From Caldilineaceae bacterium (lineage in GTDB: Bacteria; Chloroflexota; Anaerolineae; Caldilineales; Caldilineaceae): a stretch of DNA of 64,000 nt. The position numbers and the translations under genes are program-made. Shown one piece after another: positions 61,166 to 64,000 of the stretch. The stretch covers positions 62,001 to 126,000 of the forward strand of contig JACKBC010000002.1 of the NCBI GenBank assembly GCA_020634755.1. The letters are read 5' to 3'. Position 1 is the first letter of the stretch. Each line of letters starts with the position of its first letter. Under the pieces are notes generated by a model. The model was not told where the DNA came from, searched no databases, and worked only from the letters and a program-made list of their open reading frames with translations.

Positions 61166-63877
61166 TCATCCTTCACTGGCCAATCGGCGCAGCACCGTGT
61201 GCAGGATGCCGCCGTTTTTGTAGTAGTTCACTTCCACCGGTGTGTCAATACGGCTGACCACCGTAAACTCGGAGACCCCGCCATTGGCGGCGGTCGCCCG
61301 CACGGTATACTCCTGGCCGGGGTGCATATCTTCCGTAAGCCCCAAGATATCGTAGGTCTCAAAACCACTCAGCCCCAGGCTCTCGGCATTTTGGCCCGTC
61401 ATAAATTGCAGCGGCAGAATCCCCATGCCCACCAAATTCGAGCGGTGAATGCGCTCAAAACTTTCGGCAATGACCGCACGCACACCTTGCAGTTGAGGGC
61501 CTTTGGCCGCCCAATCGCGGCTGGATCCGGTGCCATATTCCTTGCCCGCCAAAATAATCAGCGGTGTACCGTCATCCTGATACTTCATGGCGGCGTCGTA
61601 AATGGTCATCTGTTCGCTGTCGGGAATATAAACCGTATATCCCCCTTCCTGACCATCCAACATCTGATTTTTAATGCGGATGTTGGCAAAGGTGCCGCGC
61701 ATCATCACTTCATGGTTGCCGCGGCGGCTGCCGTATGAATTCCACTCGCTGCGCTCTACGCCGTGGGCCTCCAAATAGAGAGCGGCGGGGCTGCCTTTGG
61801 CAATCGAACCGGCCGGGCTAATGTGGTCGGTTGTGGTGCTGTCCGGCATCACGGCCAGCACGCGCGCGCCCACAATGGGCTGCACGGGCGGCACGTCCAG
61901 CGTTAAATCCATAAAGAAGCTGGGCTCGCGTACATATGTGCTGTTTGGCTCCCACTGGAAGAGCTCACCGCCAGTGACCGGGATTTCATTAAATTGCTCA
62001 TTGCCGTCAAAGACGTTGCTATACTGCTCGCGATACATCTCTGGCTTTAGGCTGCGGCGAATGGCGCTCTGGATTTCCTCTTGCGAAGGCCACACATCGC
62101 GCAAATAGACCGGCTCGTCGTTGGGATCATATCCCAGCGGCTCGTTTTCCAGATCAATGTTGGTTGTACCCGCAATGGCAAAGGCCACCACCAGCGGCGG
62201 TGAAGCCAGGAAATTGGCGCGCGTGTATGGGTTCACGCGACCTTCAAAATTGCGATTGCCGCTCAACACAGCCGAAGCGACCAGATCGCCTTTGCTAATG
62301 GCCTGGCTAATATGTTCGGGCAGCGGACCGCTGTTGCCAATACAGGTGGTACAGCCATAGCCCACTGTGTGGAAATTAAGCGCTTCCAAATAGGGCGTCA
62401 ATCCGGCTTCATCCAAATAGCGCGTCACCACCTGGCTGCCGGGAGCCATGCTGGTCTTTACCCAGGGCTTTACATCCAGCCCACGTTCCACCGCCTTCTT
62501 GGCCAACAGCCCGGCCCCCACCATCACGCTGGGGTTACTGGTGTTGGTGCAAGAAGTAATGGCCGCAATGACCACGCTGCCGTGGGTCAGCTCAAAACTT
62601 TGGCCGCCGTGCTCAATCTCAACGCGTGTATCCAGCGCCTCTTTTTCCAGACCAAAGCCGCGTGCACCCACCGGCGAAGTGAGGAACGAAGCCCAATCGC
62701 GCTTCAGATTGGCCAAATCAATGCGGTCCTGTGGTCGCTTGGGGCCGGCAAGACTGGGGCGTACGGTGCTCATGTCCAGTCCCAGCGTATCGCTGAAAAT
62801 CGGGTCGGGTGAATCGTCGGTGCGGAAAAGCCCTTGCGCTTTGGTATATTGCGCCACCAGATCCACCTCTTCTTCGGTGCGTCCGGTACCGATCATATAG
62901 CGCAACGTCTCTTCATCCACGGGGAAGAAGCCAATCGTAGCGCCATACTCAGGCGCCATGTTGCCAATGGTGGCGCGGTCAGCCAGGCTCAGCTTGGAAA
63001 GACCCGGTCCGTAGAATTCAACAAATTTGCCCACCACGCCCTTTTTACGCAGCATCTCTGTGACCGTCAACACCAAGTCGGTGGCGGTGGCGCCATCGGG
63101 CAGCGCCCCGCTCAATTTAAAGCCAACCACCTCGGGCAGCAGCATGTAAATAGGCTGCCCCAACATAACGGCCTCGGCCTCAATACCACCCACACCCCAG
63201 CCCAGCACGCCCAATCCGTTAATCATCGTGGTGTGGCTATCGGTGCCCACTAGCGAATCGGGATAGGCAATGGGCGAACCATTGTAGGGCGTGCGCATGA
63301 CGCACTTGGCCAGAAATTCCAGATTGACTTGATGCACAATGCCCGTAGCCGGCGGCACCACACGGAAGTTATCAAAGGCTTCCTGGCCCCATTTGAGAAA
63401 TTCATAGCGTTCAAGGTTGCGCTCAAATTCGCGTTCGGCATTGTAGAACAGCGCAAAGCGGCTGCCAAAACGGTCCACCTGCACGCTGTGATCAACGACC
63501 AAATCAACCGGCACCAGGGGATTGACCTTTTTGGGGTCGCCGCCCAAGCGGTGCATGGCGCTGCGCAAAGCCGCCAGATCCACTACGCTGGGCACACCGG
63601 TGAAATCTTGCAGCACAACGCGCGCCGGCTTAAAGGGAATTTCAACTTTACCGGCCGTTTCCGGTCCCCACTTGGCAATGGTCTCGACGGCTTCTTTGGT
63701 GATCTCAAAGCCATCAGCTTGACGCAAGGCAGCTTCCAATAGCACCTTGATTGAAAAGGGCAGGCGCGAAATGTCGGCCACCCCTTGCTTTTCTAATGCA
63801 TCCAAGCGAAAATAGACAGCCTCACCGCTGCCTGTATCAAACGTATCTTTTGCCTGGAAGAAATCCTGTGTGGGCAT
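61166..63877 (-). CDS. acnA: Aconitate hydratase A
   Basis: TCA-cycle enzyme that isomerises citrate to isocitrate through a [4Fe-4S] cluster. The protein has 903 residues, the AcnA/IRP type. The cluster cysteines are in ITSCTNTSNPSVMVGAG and in GYGCTTCIGNSGPL. DSHTTMINGLGVLGWGVGGIEAE and the swivel domain (YGTGSSRDWAAKGPQLQGVRAV, here joined blocks) are intact. Regulation is not visible. The remaining 123 bp to the window edge show no other gene. Confidence 0.97.
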   Translation of the reverse strand: MPTQDFFQAKDTFDTGSGEAVYFRLDALEKQGVADISRLPFSIKVLLEAALRQADGFEITKEAVETIAKWGPETAGKVEIPFKPARVVLQDFTGVPSVVDLAALRSAMHRLGGDPKKVNPLVPVDLVVDHSVQVDRFGSRFALFYNAEREFERNLERYEFLKWGQEAFDNFRVVPPATGIVHQVNLEFLAKCVMRTPYNGSPIAYPDSLVGTDSHTTMINGLGVLGWGVGGIEAEAVMLGQPIYMLLPEVVGFKLSGALPDGATATDLVLTVTEMLRKKGVVGKFVEFYGPGLSKLSLADRATIGNMAPEYGATIGFFPVDEETLRYMIGTGRTEEEVDLVAQYTKAQGLFRTDDSPDPIFSDTLGLDMSTVRPSLAGPKRPQDRIDLANLKRDWASFLTSPVGARGFGLEKEALDTRVEIEHGGQSFELTHGSVVIAAITSCTNTSNPSVMVGAGLLAKKAVERGLDVKPWVKTSMAPGSQVVTRYLDEAGLTPYLEALNFHTVGYGCTTCIGNSGPLPEHISQAISKGDLVASAVLSGNRNFEGRVNPYTRANFLASPPLVVAFAIAGTTNIDLENEPLGYDPNDEPVYLRDVWPSQEEIQSAIRRSLKPEMYREQYSNVFDGNEQFNEIPVTGGELFQWEPNSTYVREPSFFMDLTLDVPPVQPIVGARVLAVMPDSTTTDHISPAGSIAKGSPAALYLEAHGVERSEWNSYGSRRGNHEVMMRGTFANIRIKNQMLDGQEGGYTVYIPDSEQMTIYDAAMKYQDDGTPLIILAGKEYGTGSSRDWAAKGPQLQGVRAVIAESFERIHRSNLVGMGILPLQFMTGQNAESLGLSGFETYDILGLTEDMHPGQEYTVRATAANGGVSEFTVVSRIDTPVEVNYYKNGGILHTVLRRLASEG

Positions 63878-64000
63878 GAAAAATTGTTCCTTTCACTATA
63901 TGAGCGGGTGATTAAGGTGGATGCGTTACAACGGCCCTCACACAGTGGCCAACGATAAAAACATGCGGGAATTATACAAGCGCAGAGCCAGCATTGCTTG

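Overview
The window looks like chromosome of a Chloroflexota bacterium, probably of the Anaerolineae/Caldilineae group. This is inferred, not proven. The clues are moderate GC, a zinc-type S14, large secreted proteins ending in a short LPLV-like tail, a membrane glycosyltransferase with an extra C-terminal beta domain, a FabL-type enoyl reductase, and very many small palindromic dispersed repeats. No phage, plasmid, CRISPR, tRNA or rRNA gene was seen.

Positions 1-22,777 (minus strand) hold the merged str-S10-spc-alpha translation cluster, transcribed rpsL, rpsG, fusA, tuf, rpsJ, rplC, rplD, rplW, rplB, rpsS, rplV, rpsC, rplP, rpmC, rpsQ, rplN, rplX, rplE, rpsN, rpsH, rplF, rplR, rpsE, rpmD, rplO, secY, adk, map, rpmJ, rpsM, rpsK, rpsD, rpoA (cut by the window edge). 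The order is canonical, but infA is missing between map and rpmJ. Several spacers are unusually long (130-300 bp, and about 900 bp between rpsG and fusA) and hold MITE-like palindromes.

Positions 23-36 kb hold a lipoprotein, fabL convergent with folC, proS, a Nudix hydrolase, an EcsC-like protein, an acyl-CoA ligase, a secreted subtilase and a B12/radical-SAM protein. Positions 37-47.6 kb hold a receiver-GAF-PAS protein, an IS110-family element, a receiver-DUF309 fusion, xseB, a PAP2-like membrane protein, a GT39/GT83-like glycosyltransferase and a secreted CAP-dockerin-cohesin protein. Positions 48-64 kb hold fabH/fabF, rplI, rnhB-yraN-miaA, a bifunctional (p)ppGpp synthetase/hydrolase, an atypical OmpR-type regulator, pepF and acnA.

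The most striking content is between the genes. At least five families of short repeats with terminal inverted repeats are present (called R1 to R5 here). Some copies have perfect target duplications, some are nested in one another, and one supplies the last codons and stop of a gene. The IS110 element has a long structured non-coding end suited to a bridge RNA. Near 58.7 kb a repeat joins both IS110 flanks in the order expected of the excised-circle junction, and it sits directly in front of a regulator gene.
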